From Pollutimonas sp036675955 (GTDB lineage Bacteria > Pseudomonadota > Gammaproteobacteria > Burkholderiales > Burkholderiaceae_B), in NCBI GenBank assembly GCA_036675955.1, contig JAKFDW010000401.1:1-48296 (forward strand): DNA of 48,296 nt, in the 5' to 3' direction. The position numbers and the translations under genes are program-made. The notes beneath the pieces are model-generated. The model did no database searches, was not told the DNA's origin, and saw only the letters and a list, made by a program, of their open reading frames with translations. This document shows positions 35,947 to 43,882 of the stretch, piece by piece; the first letter of the stretch is position 1; each line of letters opens with the position of its first letter.

Positions 35947-37347
35947 ATGAAATTACTCACTCCTCTCGTGCTGGCGGCCGCCTTGTCCGGCTGCGCGGCG
36001 CTGGACCCCGGTCAGCCGGCCATTGCAACGCTGCAGCCCGGGCAAGTCGGATTGAAAGACCAAGCCCTATCGTGGCCGACTGAGCAATGGTGGCAACGCT
36101 ACCAGGATCATCAGCTTGGTCAACTCGTTACCGAAGCCGTCGCCGGCAGCCCTTCCCTTGCGGCGGCGCAGGCGCGCCTGCGCATGGCCCATGCCGCGGT
36201 GGGCAACGCAAGGGCCATACAGCTGCCACAGCTCAACGCCAACTACAGCATGATGCGCGAGCGCTTCCCGGAACACTATATCTACCCGCCTCCTTACGGC
36301 GGATCCATGCAAACCGACAACGCCCTGCGCCTGGACCTCGGGTTCGACCTGGACCTCTGGGACAGGAATCGCGCGCGCTACGCCTCCGCCGTATCGCAAC
36401 AGAATGCATCGGCGGCCGACCTTCAAGTCGCCCGCAACAGCCTGATAAGCGGCGTAGTACAAAGCTACTTCAATCTCCAGAATGCGCTGTCGCAGGTAAC
36501 AGTCATCACGCAAATCGTGAAGCAGCTGGAAAATGTATCGAGCATCACGCGCGAGCGGGTTGCCGCCGGCCTTGACACCGAAGCCGAGGTCAATCAGGCC
36601 GATTCGGCCGTTTCCTCCGCAAGGGTTCAACTCAGCCAGGCCAGCACCAACGCCGAGCTGCTGCGTAATCAAATATCCGCGCTAATAGGCGCCGGACCGC
36701 AACGCGGCCGGGACATACGGCAAGTCGAGCTGCCGAAAGCCCCGGGCGGCGTGCCGGCCAGCATTCCATTCGAGCTATTGGGCCGTCGCCCGGATATCGT
36801 CGCCGCCAAGTACCGCGTACAGGCAAGTTCCAGTCAGATATCGGCGGCCAAAGCGGAATTCTTTCCCAACATCAACCTGTCGGCCTTCGCTGGCTTCATG
36901 TCGCTGGGAATGAGCAATCTGCTTCAAAGCGGTAGCCAGGCATATGGCGTCGGGCCAGCGGTAACCCTGCCCATTTTCAACGGCGGCGCACTCAACGCCA
37001 ACCTGGACATCAAAGAGGCAGAGCGGGACGTGGCCATTGCGGATTACAACCAGAGCTTGTTGACGGCCGTACGCGAAGTGGCGGACGCCACCACGGCCAT
37101 CCAGGCGTTGCAGCGGCAAACCGTGGACCAGGCGGCCAGTTTGCGCGCCATTACCTCGGCCTACGACATTGCCGTCAAACGCTACAAATCGGGACTGGGC
37201 AATTTCGTGCAAGTGCTGCTGGCGCAGAACGAAGTCCTGAAACAGGCCATCCTGAATGCCGATATGCGCGCCCGCGCATTCAATCTGGACGCCCAACTGG
37301 CCACAGCCCTGGGCGGCGGCTATAGCGCTGACACAAACACAAACTGA
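35947..37347 (+). CDS. Outer-membrane efflux lipoprotein, NodT family
   Basis: The exit duct of a tripartite pump. The signal peptide ends in the lipobox LSGC (MKLLTPLVLAAALSGCAAL), so the 466-residue protein is lipid-anchored. The TolC-like fold is seen as two repeats of long helices, with the family segments LGFDLDLWDRNRARYASA, FELLGRRPDIVAAKYRVQA and AVREVADATTAIQALQRQ. It is the first gene of the operon and lies 11 bases before emrA. Confidence 0.94.
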   Translation: MKLLTPLVLAAALSGCAALDPGQPAIATLQPGQVGLKDQALSWPTEQWWQRYQDHQLGQLVTEAVAGSPSLAAAQARLRMAHAAVGNARAIQLPQLNANYSMMRERFPEHYIYPPPYGGSMQTDNALRLDLGFDLDLWDRNRARYASAVSQQNASAADLQVARNSLISGVVQSYFNLQNALSQVTVITQIVKQLENVSSITRERVAAGLDTEAEVNQADSAVSSARVQLSQASTNAELLRNQISALIGAGPQRGRDIRQVELPKAPGGVPASIPFELLGRRPDIVAAKYRVQASSSQISAAKAEFFPNINLSAFAGFMSLGMSNLLQSGSQAYGVGPAVTLPIFNGGALNANLDIKEAERDVAIADYNQSLLTAVREVADATTAIQALQRQTVDQAASLRAITSAYDIAVKRYKSGLGNFVQVLLAQNEVLKQAILNADMRARAFNLDAQLATALGGGYSADTNTN

Positions 37348-37358
37348 GATACAGCCCC

Positions 37359-38540
37359 ATGAGCACTGAAAAAAATATGGTTACCCGACGCAAACGGTTG
37401 TTGATTGGCGCCACGCTGGTCTTTATTGTGATAGGAGCCGCCTATGCCATTTGGTGGGCGCTCTTCGCCGCTGACTTCGAGTCGACCGACGACGCTTACG
37501 TACACGGCAACCTCGTACAGGTCACATCGCAGATTCCCGGCACAGTGGTCGCGATTCATGCCGACGACACACAGCGCACCAGCAAGGGTGCTCCGCTGGT
37601 GCAACTCGATTCCAGCGATGCCGACATCGCACTGAAGCAGGCCGAGGCCGCGCTGGCCCAGGCAGTGCGCCGCACCCGCACGATTTTCGTACAGAATGAC
37701 GCCCTGCAAGCCGATATTGCCGTACGCCAGGCCAACATTGAACGTGCCCAGGTCGATTTATCCAAAGCTCAAAGCGACCTGAAACGCCGCCAGACGCTGG
37801 CGCGTTCAGGGGGCGTGAGCGGTGAGGAAATCCTGCATGCCCAGACTGCGTTCAAAGCTGCACAATCCAGTCTGGCGCAAGCGCAGGCCGCATTCGCCGC
37901 CTCGCAAGCCACCTTGAAGACCAATCAGGCCCTGACGGCCGGCACTACGGTTGCCGCCCACCCCGATGTAATGCAGGCCGCCGACCAATTGCGCAAGGCA
38001 TGGCTGGCCAACGCCCGCACACGCCTGCCCGCGCCGGTGGACGGCATGATTGCACAGCGCTCGGTGCAAGTCGGCCAGCACGTTTCAGCCGGGACGCCGC
38101 TTATGACCATCATCCCTTTGCAACATGTGTGGGTCGAGGCAAATTTCAAGGAAGCCCAGCTGCGCCGCATGAAGCCAGGCCAACACGTCGAACTCACCGC
38201 CGACCTGTATGGCGATGATGTCGTCTACCACGGCAGGATACAAGGCATTGCGGCCGGAACGGGCAGCGCATTCGCCCTGTTGCCTGCCCAGAACGCCAGC
38301 GGCAACTGGATCAAGGTAGTCCAGCGGGTACCTGTCAGGATAGCGCTGGACCCCCGTGAACTGGCGGAGCACCCCTTGCGCGTGGGCCTTTCCATGAATG
38401 CGGAAGTCGAGTTGGCTGAACCGGAACCGTCGAACGCCGCCCAGGGCAATACGCAATTCGAGACCGCTGTATTTACCGATACTTCCGGCGACGTAGATGC
38501 CCTAATCAACAAAATCGTCAACGAAAATCTCGGCTCATGA
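37359..38540 (+). CDS. emrA: EmrA-type membrane fusion protein
   Basis: Periplasmic adaptor linking EmrB to the outer-membrane duct. The 393-residue protein has one N-terminal membrane helix (about 12-32), then the barrel-sandwich start ESTDDAYVHGNLVQVTSQIPG. A long helical hairpin (about 85-200) is rich in Ala, Gln and Lys. The second half barrel reads ARTRLPAPVDGMIAQRSVQVG. Its stop overlaps the emrB start by four bases (ATGA at 38537-38540). Confidence 0.94.
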   Translation: MSTEKNMVTRRKRLLIGATLVFIVIGAAYAIWWALFAADFESTDDAYVHGNLVQVTSQIPGTVVAIHADDTQRTSKGAPLVQLDSSDADIALKQAEAALAQAVRRTRTIFVQNDALQADIAVRQANIERAQVDLSKAQSDLKRRQTLARSGGVSGEEILHAQTAFKAAQSSLAQAQAAFAASQATLKTNQALTAGTTVAAHPDVMQAADQLRKAWLANARTRLPAPVDGMIAQRSVQVGQHVSAGTPLMTIIPLQHVWVEANFKEAQLRRMKPGQHVELTADLYGDDVVYHGRIQGIAAGTGSAFALLPAQNASGNWIKVVQRVPVRIALDPRELAEHPLRVGLSMNAEVELAEPEPSNAAQGNTQFETAVFTDTSGDVDALINKIVNENLGS

Positions 38541-40129
38541 GCGCTGCAGACATCAAGAAACCCACGCCGGCGGCCCAGCCGCAAGGGCATGCACATCCGC
38601 CGCTGGAAGGCCGGGCGCGGCTCTTCGGCACGATAGCCCTGTCGTCCGCCGTCTTCATGAATGTGCTGGACTCCTCCATCGCCAATGTATCGATTCCGAC
38701 CATTGCGGGGGACCTGGGGGTGAGCGCCACGCAAGGCACCTGGGTCATCACCTCGTTTGCCGTGGCCAATGCCATTACCGTACCCCTGACCGGATGGCTC
38801 ACCCAGCGATTCGGACAGGTCCGCTTATTCGTTCTGTCCGTACTCCTGTTTGTCCTGTCATCCTGGCTCTGCGGCTTTTCCTGGTCACTGGAATCTCTGG
38901 TGATTTTCCGGGTGTTGCAGGGTGCGGTCGCCGGCCCCATGATTCCCCTGTCGCAGTCGCTGATGCTGGGCAGCTACCCCAAGGAGAAAGCAGGCATGGC
39001 GCTGGCGATGTGGTCCATGACCATACTCGTCGGTCCCGTGGCGGGACCGCTGCTGGGCGGGTGGATATCGGACAACTACAGCTGGCCATGGATTTTCTAC
39101 ATCAATGTCCCTGTCGGGCTGCTGGCAGGTTGGGCTTCCTGGCAACTTTACAAACACAGAGATTCGGCACGCTCGAAACTGCCTATCGACACCATCGGGC
39201 TGGCGCTGCTGGTCTTGTGGGTAGGCGCACTGCAGCTCATGCTGGACAAAGGCAAGGAACTGGACTGGTTCGCCAGCTCAGCCATCAGCAGCATGGCCGT
39301 GGTCGCAATTGTGTCGTTCGTGTTCTTCGTCATCTGGGAACTTACGGCCAAGCATCCGGTGGTCGATCTGACCCTGTTCAAGAACCGCAACTTCACCGCA
39401 GGCGTCCTCACTATTTCCGTCGGCTATGGTTTGTTCTTCGGCACGGTGGTCCTGCTTCCTTTATGGATGCAGAGCACTTTGGGATATACGGCGACTTACG
39501 CAGGAATCGCCTCCGCCCCCGTGGGCATCCTGGCCATCTTTTTTTCTCCTGTGGTGGGAAAGCTGCTTACCAACCATGATCCACGCAAGATCGCCACGGT
39601 GGCCTTTCTGATTTTCGCGCTTACGAGCTACATGCGGGCCAACTTCAATACCCAGGTCGACCTGTACGCCATCATGATCCCCACCTTCATACAAGGGGCG
39701 GCCATGGCAACCTTCTTCATCCCCTTGACCACTATTACGCTGTCAGGCCTGGATCCGCATCGCATCCCGTCGGCGGCCGGACTCTCGAATTTCGTGCGGC
39801 TCCTGTTCGGGGCCTTTGGCACATCCATCACCACTACCATGTGGGACAGCCGGGCGAGCCTGCATCACGCCCAGCTGACCGAAATCGCGCGTCCCGGCGA
39901 ACCCGCCTTCGACGCGGTGATGACAGGGCTGAAGCAAAAAGGACTCAGTCAGGAACAATCCGCGAGCGTGATCAACAACTTGATCAATCAGCAGGCATTC
40001 ACAATTTCGGCCACCGACATCTTCTACGCATCGGCGATACTGTTCCTGATCCTTATGGGCCTGGTCTGGATCGCCCGTCCAAAATCCGGCAAGGGCGGCG
40101 CCGGCGATGCAGCGGCGGGCGCCCATTAA
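38537..40129 (+). CDS. emrB: EmrB-type multidrug exporter (MFS, DHA2 family)
   Basis: Proton-driven drug exporter of 530 residues with 14 predicted helices. DHA2 landmarks are present: NVLDSSIANVSIPTIAGDL in helix 1, TQGTWVITSFAVANAITVPLTGWL, and the antiporter motif C region SMTILVGPVAGPLLGGWI. It completes the duct-adaptor-pump set with the two genes before it. Substrates cannot be told; relatives export uncouplers, fatty acids or aromatic compounds. Confidence 0.95.
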   Translation: MSAADIKKPTPAAQPQGHAHPPLEGRARLFGTIALSSAVFMNVLDSSIANVSIPTIAGDLGVSATQGTWVITSFAVANAITVPLTGWLTQRFGQVRLFVLSVLLFVLSSWLCGFSWSLESLVIFRVLQGAVAGPMIPLSQSLMLGSYPKEKAGMALAMWSMTILVGPVAGPLLGGWISDNYSWPWIFYINVPVGLLAGWASWQLYKHRDSARSKLPIDTIGLALLVLWVGALQLMLDKGKELDWFASSAISSMAVVAIVSFVFFVIWELTAKHPVVDLTLFKNRNFTAGVLTISVGYGLFFGTVVLLPLWMQSTLGYTATYAGIASAPVGILAIFFSPVVGKLLTNHDPRKIATVAFLIFALTSYMRANFNTQVDLYAIMIPTFIQGAAMATFFIPLTTITLSGLDPHRIPSAAGLSNFVRLLFGAFGTSITTTMWDSRASLHHAQLTEIARPGEPAFDAVMTGLKQKGLSQEQSASVINNLINQQAFTISATDIFYASAILFLILMGLVWIARPKSGKGGAGDAAAGAH

Positions 40130-40154
40130 GCAACATGATTGCGGCTCGCAGGTC

Positions 40155-40182
40155 GCATTAGCGCCGCATGCGGCGCTAATGC
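40155..40182 (+). terminator. Terminator-like perfect palindrome after emrB
   Basis: A 28-base perfect palindrome (arms GCATTAGCGCCGCA and TGCGGCGCTAATGC), 25 bases past the emrB stop. A run of six T residues comes 19 bases later at 40201-40206, so it is not a textbook U-run terminator but is likely the operon's 3' structure. Confidence 0.55.
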
Positions 40183-40302
40183 ATTGAGCAATCAATCACG
40201 GTTTTTTCTTTGGGGCACGTAAATTGCTGCCAGGGGCATGGGCGTCGAATCACGTCCGTACGCGGACTGGTCCGACCTATGCTAACTACGTAAAGGACAT
40301 GT

Positions 40303-40848
40303 ATGAATCCAAATAATGCTTCAGCCGCCAACACGCAAGGCTCCATCGACGTGGCAGCCATACGCCGCGCAGCAAGAGACCTGGAAAGTGGAGCCGTGCC
40401 GTCGGGCTACCAGGGAAACCGCGAAGAAATCATAGAGATGCTGAATGCCGCGCTGGCCACCGAGCTGGTCTGTGCGCTGCGCTACAAACGTCACTACTAC
40501 ACCGCCACGGGACTGGTCAACGAGCCGATAAAAGCCGAATTCCTGCAACACGCACAGGAAGAAGAAGACCACGCCGGCCGGATTGCGGAACGCATCGTGC
40601 AACTGAACGGCGACCCCGATTTCAATCCATCGACCATCGCCGATCGCAGCCACGCCGAGTACGACGAATGCAGCGACATCAAAGGCATGATCACGGCCAA
40701 CCTCATCGCCGAACGCGTGGCCATCGAGTCGTATCGGCAGATGATCGAACGCATAGGCGACACCGATCCCACCACGAAGCACCTGCTGATCGACATCATG
40801 GCCGTGGAAGAAGAACACGCCGACGATATGAAAGATTTGCTGGATTGA
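40303..40848 (+). CDS. Ferritin-like (bacterioferritin/Dps-like) protein
   Basis: A 181-residue four-helix protein with a full set of di-iron ligand motifs: ALATELVCALRY, HAQEEEDHAGRIAE, NLIAERVAIESYRQM and DIMAVEEEHADDMKDLL. This is the bacterioferritin/Dps-like pattern of iron storage or peroxide protection. No methionine heme ligand can be placed with certainty. The N-terminal 30 residues are polar. The ATG at 40303 has AAAGGA upstream. It lies alone between the efflux operon and tRNA-Asn. Confidence 0.88.
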   Translation: MNPNNASAANTQGSIDVAAIRRAARDLESGAVPSGYQGNREEIIEMLNAALATELVCALRYKRHYYTATGLVNEPIKAEFLQHAQEEEDHAGRIAERIVQLNGDPDFNPSTIADRSHAEYDECSDIKGMITANLIAERVAIESYRQMIERIGDTDPTTKHLLIDIMAVEEEHADDMKDLLD

Positions 40849-40901
40849 AGCGCCGGAATTTCACGCCAGCGGGTGATAGGCTTTGGGTCTTTACCGTCGA
40901 T

Positions 40902-40931
40902 TTGCAAGGGGAGAAAATTATGTGCTATAGT
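40902..40931 (+). promoter_or_regulatory. Promoter of tRNA-Asn
   Basis: A -35 TTGCAA (40902-40907) and a -10 TATAGT (40926-40931) are separated by 18 bases; the inferred start is about 7 bases before the tRNA. Confidence 0.65.
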
Positions 40932-40945
40932 TTCGCTTCTCCAAT

Positions 40946-41021
40946 TCCCCGATAGCTCAGTCGGTAGAGCGACGGACTGTTAATCCGCAGGTCACTGGTT
41001 CGAACCCAGTTCGGGGAGCCA
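40946..41021 (+). tRNA. tRNA-Asn (GTT)
   Basis: A 76-base cloverleaf with encoded CCA. Acceptor arms TCCCCGA and TCGGGGA pair fully, the D-arm is GCTC..GAGC, the anticodon loop is CTGTTAA with anticodon GTT, and the T-arm contains GGTTCGAACC. A strong terminator follows. Confidence 0.98.
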
Positions 41022-41029
41022 AGAATACC

Positions 41030-41060
41030 AAGGGTCTACGTGAAAACGTAGACCCTTTTT
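41030..41060 (+). terminator. Rho-independent terminator after tRNA-Asn
   Basis: A 12-base perfect stem (AAGGGTCTACGT with ACGTAGACCCTT) closes on a GAAA loop and runs into T residues at 41056-41060. It lies nine bases past the tRNA. Confidence 0.92.
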
Positions 41061-41396
41061 ATTTGCCTTGGGAATCCAACGCGAAAGCCTCTCTCCTACG
41101 AGGCTTTCTCCTGAAGACGATTTGGAATAAAAGCTCTAGAACTGGGCGAGTCACGATGGATCGGAATCACTGGTCACGATAGGTCAGAATACGAAATTGC
41201 TGAAGCTTTTGCCGTCACATTTAGTCATTTGTCGTGTTATAAACGCACAAATTACAGGAGTGGCCGACAGGCAGATAAAGCTCGGCGGACAACTACAGCC
41301 TAGCGCATTGACCCTCGAACCACCTCAAGCGCATACGCGCAATTCGATCAAATCGTCCGCGCCCCAAACTATAACGTTAGCTCCAATCAACATCCA
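41061..41396. other. Gene-free stretch downstream of tRNA-Asn
   Basis: No convincing coding region is seen here. It holds a second hairpin (GAAAGCCTC at 41083-41091 pairing with GAGGCTTTC at 41100-41108) and the imperfect repeats at 41150-41190. The base composition is lower in GC than the neighbouring core genes, and this continues to about 42300. Confidence 0.6.
41150..41190. repeat. Imperfect direct repeats resembling an IS21-type terminus
   Basis: GTCACGATGGATCGGAAT (41150-41167) and GTCACGATAGGTCAGAAT (41173-41190) match at 15 of 18 positions with a 23-base period. Multiple repeats of the GTCACGAT..CGGAAT kind are, from memory, found at the ends of IS21-family elements. No transposase remains in the window, so at most this is a relic. 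Confidence 0.4.
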
Positions 41397-41696
41397 ATGA
41401 CCACTCGCACCGTTGCCCTATCCCTCGCATCTGTCGTATTGCTGACTGCGTGTGGAGGGGAACCATCCGAATCAGAAATGAAAGTTGCGCTGGAAAATTA
41501 CTTCAGCGACCCGTCGATAAGTTGGTTGCAACTGAAGCTTGTTTCGATAAAGAAAATTGGCTGCGAAGAAAAGCATGCTTCGTCTTATGTCTGCGACTAT
41601 GAAACCGAAGGAACGGTAATGGGTAAGACAGAGAAAGGCGTGGCCACCGCAACTTTTATCAAGAGCTCAACTGGATGGGTTTTTAAATCGAAATAA
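41397..41696 (+). CDS. Small lipoprotein of unknown function
   Basis: A 99-residue protein with a signal peptide and lipobox (SLASVVLLTACGG), then a small mature domain with two cysteines (GCEEKHASSYVCDYE) that could form a disulfide. I do not recognise the family. The ATG at 41397 has no good ribosome site. It lies in the AT-richer patch after tRNA-Asn, with no obvious partner, so recent acquisition is possible. Confidence 0.65.
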   Translation: MTTRTVALSLASVVLLTACGGEPSESEMKVALENYFSDPSISWLQLKLVSIKKIGCEEKHASSYVCDYETEGTVMGKTEKGVATATFIKSSTGWVFKSK

Positions 41697-41738
41697 TTTC
41701 GACTGACCAGGAAGAGGATAAAGGCTAAATTTCTACCT

Positions 41739-41867
41739 GTGGCAGCAAGCGAGATTAAGCGCCCTCGGTTCACCGAACGACTGGACATAGCGATGCATCA
41801 GGCTGGCGTAAGCGTCACCGATCTAAAGAACAATTTGAAGGTGGCCTACGAGATCGCCCGGCGTTAA
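41739..41867 (+). pseudogene. Truncated XRE/Cro-type helix-turn-helix fragment
   Basis: A 42-residue peptide from a GTG at 41739: the core RFTERLDIAMHQAGVSVTDL followed by KNNLKVAYEIARR looks like the first three helices of a Cro/CI-type DNA-binding domain, as in phage repressors. It stops inside the domain where relatives continue for one or two helices and an effector region. I take it as a remnant of a mobile element gene; expression as a peptide cannot be excluded. Confidence 0.4.
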
Positions 41868-41969
41868 ACTCTTCAGGCAGTGGAACTCCGGCATTCCAAG
41901 ATTTGTAAAGAGATCTCCGAACATTCCCGTTTTCGCTCTTGTATTCCCAACCCATCGTGATCGTGAGCC

Positions 41970-42305
41970 ATGCTGAAACTACTAGACAAGTTTGTTGGGC
42001 AAGATAGAACCAAGCCGATTTTCGATCATCTCCGAAACCTATTGATGTGTACGCTGCTCCTGGCTGCCGGCCACTTCCAATTGGAACATCCTGTTGGAAT
42101 GTTTGCCGGCTCGACGCTGCAGCGCTTTATGGGTTATGGGGTAGTTGGGATTGCCTTGATTCTGATTGTTTTGAACCTGCTGGATGGTATGTGTCAATTA
42201 AACAAATTGCGGCATCCCACCTTCCTCAAATTGGGATTGATCGTTGCGTACATCATTATTGCCGTGCGCGTCGTGGTCGTAACGTCATCATTCAGGGCTG
42301 GTTAG
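41970..42305 (+). CDS. Small membrane protein of unknown function
   Basis: A 111-residue protein with three likely membrane helices: LLMCTLLLAAGHF, MGYGVVGIALILIVLNLLDGM and LKLGLIVAYIIIAVRVVVV. No family is recognised. The N-terminus is charged (KFVGQDRTKPIFDHLRN). It has no clear ribosome site and lies in the AT-richer patch. A real gene is likely but not certain. Confidence 0.55.
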   Translation: MLKLLDKFVGQDRTKPIFDHLRNLLMCTLLLAAGHFQLEHPVGMFAGSTLQRFMGYGVVGIALILIVLNLLDGMCQLNKLRHPTFLKLGLIVAYIIIAVRVVVVTSSFRAG

Positions 42306-42363
42306 CCCGCTTACGTTCATTCGTGAGCCCTTTCCTTTTAAACGGACGATACGATAGGGCCAC

Positions 42364-42555
42364 TCACACTGGCCGCCGCTCTTTTCCCAGGTAAATCCTG
42401 ACGTCTTGCACGGAAGTGCCGACCGCATGTACCGCAACCCTGAGCTCGTCCGGCTTGCATTGGAACTGGTCACACCAATAACGGAGCTCACGTTCTTCAT
42501 TAATGTCGATAGAAGACGGATCCTTCGGCACGCGGTCTTTAAGGCTATCAGTCAT
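42364..42555 (-). CDS. DUF3606 domain protein
   Basis: A 63-residue protein that is all DUF3606: DRVPKDPSSIDINEERELRYW followed by FQCKPDELRVAVHAVGTSV and a basic tail. The motif IDINEERELRYWCDQFQ is a hallmark of this small family of unknown function, common in beta-proteobacteria. The ATG at 42555 has GGGAGA upstream, which decides the start over a longer frame from 42723. It is divergent from the secreted low-complexity protein gene. Confidence 0.85.
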   Translation of the reverse strand: MTDSLKDRVPKDPSSIDINEERELRYWCDQFQCKPDELRVAVHAVGTSVQDVRIYLGKERRPV

Positions 42556-42758
42556 GGCTGAATCTCCCATAAATAATGCCTTTGGAGCGAGCAAGCGCCG
42601 TGCCCTCTCCGGGAATGAAGGAGGAGCTGAAGCGTGTAGTCTCGATTCCCGACCCTTCACATTCTCCCGAGCCAACTTATCGAGGCTGAACGAACCGTCT
42701 CGGCATATCATTTGCTGAACCACCGGAGAGCCCTTGTTGGCATTACCCGGAGGTCATT

Positions 42759-43169
42759 ATGAAGAAAGTATTCGCTATCGCCGTATGTTCGCTGCCGCTC
42801 GTCCTGGCCTCGACGGCTTACTCCCAAGGCCCAAGCGGGCGCTCCGGTTCCGACTCGAAGGGCGTTGAAGCTCAAGCCGAATCGACCAGCCCAAGCGGCC
42901 TCGCCGGAAGCACAGGCATTAAGCCAGATAAGGCTCCGGATACAGGCACTGCAACGCCGGCAGCGGAAGGAACCACACCACGCTCAAGTCCATCAACGAA
43001 CGAAGGCAGCCGCGATGCCAACGCCGCAAACCGGTCGGCCAGCGGTGACAGCACGCGTCACTCCAGCGGTACGCCTCCGACGGCCTCCGGAGATGCCGCA
43101 AAACCGTCGAAGCAGCAATCGCCCCAGACACCGGCCGCGCCTTCCGGCCGCCAGCAGCCGGCGCGCTAG
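42759..43169 (+). CDS. Secreted low-complexity Ser/Ala/Pro/Thr-rich protein
   Basis: A 136-residue protein with a clear signal peptide (MKKVFAIAVCSLPLVLASTAYSQ). The mature part is almost entirely Ser, Ala, Pro, Thr, Gly and Asp with scattered Lys and Arg, and is surely disordered. The ribosome site is excellent (GGAGGT). No family is recognised. It lies between the DUF3606 gene and csbD, both stress-type genes; a periplasmic stress role is a guess from context. Confidence 0.75.
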   Translation: MKKVFAIAVCSLPLVLASTAYSQGPSGRSGSDSKGVEAQAESTSPSGLAGSTGIKPDKAPDTGTATPAAEGTTPRSSPSTNEGSRDANAANRSASGDSTRHSSGTPPTASGDAAKPSKQQSPQTPAAPSGRQQPAR

Positions 43170-43211
43170 CCTGCGGGTACTGCATGCACGCCTTGGCCGT
43201 GACCCCGTCCG

Positions 43212-43227
43212 GCCGGGAATTCCCGGC
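43212..43227. other. GC-rich palindrome between the secreted protein gene and csbD
   Basis: Perfect 16-base palindrome GCCGGGAATTCCCGGC about 40 bases past the stop of the secreted protein gene. No U-run follows; it may be a weak terminator or an operator. Confidence 0.35.
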
Positions 43228-43327
43228 GGGCACCAAAATTGCTGATAGCCATCGAGCCACAAACCCGAAGACAATGCGGCCGATTCGCACCGCATAAGTC
43301 TTCAATGTTTAACCACGAGGTGATGAT

Positions 43328-43516
43328 ATGGACAAAGATAGACTCAAAGGTGCCGGCAAAGAGATAAAAGGCACCGTTAAAGAAACTGCCGGCAAGGTAA
43401 CCAATGATCGTTCGACGCAGGCAGAAGGCATCGCGGAAAAAACTGCGGGTACCGCCCAGCGGAAAACCGGTGAAGCCAAGGACGCCGTCCGCGATGCAGT
43501 CAAGAAAACACCATAA
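43328..43516 (+). CDS. CsbD family stress protein
   Basis: A 62-residue hydrophilic protein typical of CsbD: MDKDRLKGAGKEIKGTVKE, then GKVTNDRSTQAEGIAEKTAG. CsbD proteins are induced by general stress in many bacteria; the molecular role is unsettled. The ATG has a strong GAGGTG site. A perfect 15-base hairpin follows the gene. Confidence 0.93.
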   Translation: MDKDRLKGAGKEIKGTVKETAGKVTNDRSTQAEGIAEKTAGTAQRKTGEAKDAVRDAVKKTP

Positions 43517-43546
43517 CTCCCAATGCGCCATATGGCGCTCCTTGTG

Positions 43547-43579
43547 AACTAAGCCCTCCAACTGTTGGAGGGCTTAGTT
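43547..43579. terminator. Strong hairpin after csbD
   Basis: Two perfect 15-base arms (AACTAAGCCCTCCAA and its complement) around CTG, 30 bases past the csbD stop. There is no T-run on either side, so termination would be inefficient or the hairpin protects the mRNA end. Confidence 0.6.
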
Positions 43580-43640
43580 CGGTGCAATCCCGCGGTAAGG
43601 AAAGTTTTCATTTATTTTCAGTTTGCGATACCCTATCGGC

Positions 43641-43865
43641 ATGGATCATACTAATAACACAGCCCTCTGTACCCCTTGCCGTGAACTGTCGTTAGGCACG
43701 GGAGGCACAAAGCCCCATGCTTCCATGCGGCTACAGGGAGCACGCCCGCCTGAATCGTACGATGGCGCACTTGAACGGCAATACCGCTGCATGGCCTGCA
43801 ATACGGTTTGGCTCAGGCGCACGGACCGATGGGGTGTGGACGCCGGCTTCAGGTTGCTTCCCTGA
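43641..43865 (+). CDS. Small protein with a putative zinc ribbon
   Basis: A 74-residue protein (ATG at 43641) with two CxxC pairs, CTPC near residue 10 and CMAC near residue 56, about 43 residues apart, the latter in RQYRCMACNTVWLRR. This is the layout of a zinc ribbon, with the VWLRR segment like the last strand. No family is recognised. It precedes the first AI-2E permease gene by 17 bases and may be in the same transcript. Confidence 0.6.
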   Translation: MDHTNNTALCTPCRELSLGTGGTKPHASMRLQGARPPESYDGALERQYRCMACNTVWLRRTDRWGVDAGFRLLP

Positions 43866-43882
43866 TATAGTCTTGGCCTACC

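Noticed and set aside
41361..41396. Possible integron attC site (TAACGTTAGC) before the small lipoprotein
   Set aside because: The core does not fit GTTRRRY and no paired inner sites or long inverted structure are seen.
41197..41400. Open frame of 67 codons on the plus strand downstream of tRNA-Asn
   Set aside because: No ribosome site, no recognisable domain and a composition unlike a protein; it overlaps the next gene's start by four bases and is probably chance.
41022..43600. Duplicate of the tRNA-Asn 3' end as an att site
   Set aside because: I found no second copy of the T-arm/acceptor sequence downstream, so an integrative element boundary cannot be shown.
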